Made by a program: the position numbers and the translations under genes
Notes under the pieces: generated by a model
Told to the model about the DNA's origin: nothing
The model's input: the letters and a program-made list of their open reading frames with translations, nothing else
The model's database searches: none
Shown here: positions 62,854 to 64,000 of the stretch, one piece after another
How the letters are laid out: every line of letters starts with the position of its first letter
Position numbering within the stretch: the stretch's first letter is position 1
Source of the DNA: Flavobacterium sp. YJ01
GTDB lineage: Bacteria > Bacteroidota > Bacteroidia > Flavobacteriales > Flavobacteriaceae
Direction: 5' to 3'
Length of the DNA stretch: 64,000 bases
Assembly (NCBI RefSeq): GCF_029320955.1
Contig: NZ_CP119757.1
Coordinates: forward strand, 1,550,001 to 1,614,000

Positions 62854-64000
62854 TGTACAGAATTCACTTTAAGCTGCTGATAAAATTTTTGATAATTGGC
62901 CTCTGCATTACATCTTTCTTCCCAAATTCTTCTGGACTGCCTGCACATCTCATTGAATTCTTCGGCTTCTAATAAGGCTATTTTGGTCAGTACAAGAACC
63001 AGTTCTTCGTTAGTAAAATCTTTATCGAGTAAAAAACCATTGACTCCATTTTCTACAATCTCTGCCGTTCCACCAACATTTGTTGCGATTATAATTTTTC
63101 CAAAAGACATTGCTTCCATAATAGAAACCGGAACGCCTTCATTTTCGCTTACGTTGATAAAAACATCATAGGTTTTATTGGCATATTCCGCAAGTATTTT
63201 TTCGTTACTGTAAGCGCCCATCAATTTTACAGCTACTGAAGGATTGTCGATCTGAGCTGCCATTTTACTTATCTTTTCAAATTCTTCTCCATCGCCATAA
63301 TGTACCCATTCTATCTTTACAAAAATCTTTGAAACTGCTTCCAAAATAGCGGATACTCTTTTAACGGGACGCGTCCAGGAGCAGGAAACAAGATGAAGTG
63401 TTTCGCTTTTTGGAAAAATCTTGATGCCTTTATCTAAAGAACCTAATCTTGATAATTTTAATTTATCGTTGTATTGTGGAAACTCTTTATTTAAATAGGA
63501 TACACCATCTTTTGAAATCGAATGTATTTCATCCATCTCAGACAAAATGTATTCTCTCATGGGCAGATAACGGCCTGCATTAGCATATTCGTAGAGGTCA
63601 AATCGATGACAGCGTGTGATTTTTTTTTCAAAATGGATTGTCTTTTGAAACTTCTTTTTTAATGTAATAATTACAAAAGCACTAATGTACATCCAGTAAG
63701 AATATAATACTACATCGCAATTTTTGTACTTCTCCTTAACAACTTTTTCTAAATCATTTAAAGCATTGTTCGCAATAAACAAAAAGATAAACAGCTGCTT
63801 AATATTTCTTAATGTCAATCGATTTGTCTGCATCAAAAGCCATAATTCTTTATAAAATTTTGAATTAGTGCAAGTCAAAAAAAGGAGTTTCACTATTCTT
63901 GATTTGCTTTTATAAGAAAGAGCACTGTTGTAAAATGTTACGGACTCTTTGGGCTTCTTATAAATAATATCCTCAAACGTCTTAGCGCCATAAACTAAAA
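62850..64000 (-). CDS. Glycosyltransferase family 4, N-terminus off window
   Basis: A GT-B enzyme with LHLVSCSWTRPVKRVSAILE, HYGDGEEFEKI and NEGVPVSIMEAMSFGKIIIA (E-x7-E). The first start-like codon in the window is GTG at 63891-63893, but the same frame stays open to 64000 (LVYGAKTFEDIIYKKPKESV upstream of it), so the true start lies outside. Family members have about 400 residues with an N-terminal Rossmann fold that is only partly seen here. The CDVVLYSYWMYISAFV and HRFDLYEYANAGRYLP blocks are typical of WcaL/colanic-acid-type transferases. Confidence 0.88.
   Translation of the reverse strand, partial: LVYGAKTFEDIIYKKPKESVTFYNSALSYKSKSRIVKLLFLTCTNSKFYKELWLLMQTNRLTLRNIKQLFIFLFIANNALNDLEKVVKEKYKNCDVVLYSYWMYISAFVIITLKKKFQKTIHFEKKITRCHRFDLYEYANAGRYLPMREYILSEMDEIHSISKDGVSYLNKEFPQYNDKLKLSRLGSLDKGIKIFPKSETLHLVSCSWTRPVKRVSAILEAVSKIFVKIEWVHYGDGEEFEKISKMAAQIDNPSVAVKLMGAYSNEKILAEYANKTYDVFINVSENEGVPVSIMEAMSFGKIIIATNVGGTAEIVENGVNGFLLDKDFTNEELVLVLTKIALLEAEEFNEMCRQSRRIWEERCNAEANYQKFYQQLKVNSVQ

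Overview
The window looks like a chromosome segment of an AT-rich member of the Flavobacteriaceae (Bacteroidota), probably an alga-associated Flavobacterium-like organism. The signs are a SusC/SusD pair, type IX secretion (T9SS) sorting domains, Bacteroidetes-type lipoprotein signals, a Bacteroides-type conjugative gene set (traJ to traN) and a low-GC genome with A/T-rich intergenic DNA. No intact rRNA, tRNA or CRISPR array was found.

Region 1 (1-37.2 kb) is a large red-algal galactan (agar/porphyran) utilisation locus. The left end carries a ferredoxin (cut by the window edge), a cytochrome P450, an esterase-D-like hydrolase and a zinc alcohol dehydrogenase. This matches the known oxidative demethylation of 6-O-methyl-D-galactose from porphyran, with the released formaldehyde handled by the last two. 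A divergent AraC regulator follows, then a frameshifted lipoprotein. A long minus-strand series (23.1 to 5.8 kb) encodes a GH2 beta-galactosidase, a GH117 anhydrogalactosidase, a zinc dehydrogenase, a KduD-like SDR, an aldehyde dehydrogenase, a sulfatase, a GH3, an enolase-superfamily cycloisomerase, a mutarotase, a RhaT-like transporter and a second GH2. Together these can take neoagaro-oligosaccharides to D-galactose and 2-keto-3-deoxygluconate through the known 3,6-anhydro-L-galactose route. A plus-strand arm (23.6-37.2 kb) encodes a TPR/LuxR-type regulator, SusC, SusD, a surface glycan-binding lipoprotein, a GH86 agarase/porphyranase with a T9SS tail, an unidentified small T9SS cargo protein and a GH16 agarase/porphyranase lipoprotein. 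A shared motif with core TCTAGTTTA occurs upstream of the regulator and susC.

Region 2 (37.2-50.2 kb) is a scarred integration hot spot. It holds a 300-bp partial duplication of the GH16 gene, several tRNA-3'-end-like fragments, paired GTGGCA-type repeats phased at 11 bp, a tyrosine recombinase, small winged-helix/excisionase genes, two related element-specific proteins and a truncated traN-traM-traL-traK-traJ' block. It also holds regulator debris, one intact AraC gene and a Fic gene with two frameshifts. A direct repeat of about 130 bp brackets the integrase-tra part (about 10.4 kb). The element looks decayed and unable to conjugate by itself.

Region 3 (50.2-64 kb) is an exopolysaccharide/capsule locus. 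It has a CpsB/YwqE-type phosphatase on the plus strand facing a minus-strand operon of Wzc-like tyrosine kinase, Wza-like export protein, a small membrane protein, WcaJ-like initiating sugar-phosphate transferase, VanZ-like protein, glycosyltransferases, three left-handed beta-helix acyltransferases and a Wzx-type flippase. The last glycosyltransferase runs off the right edge.
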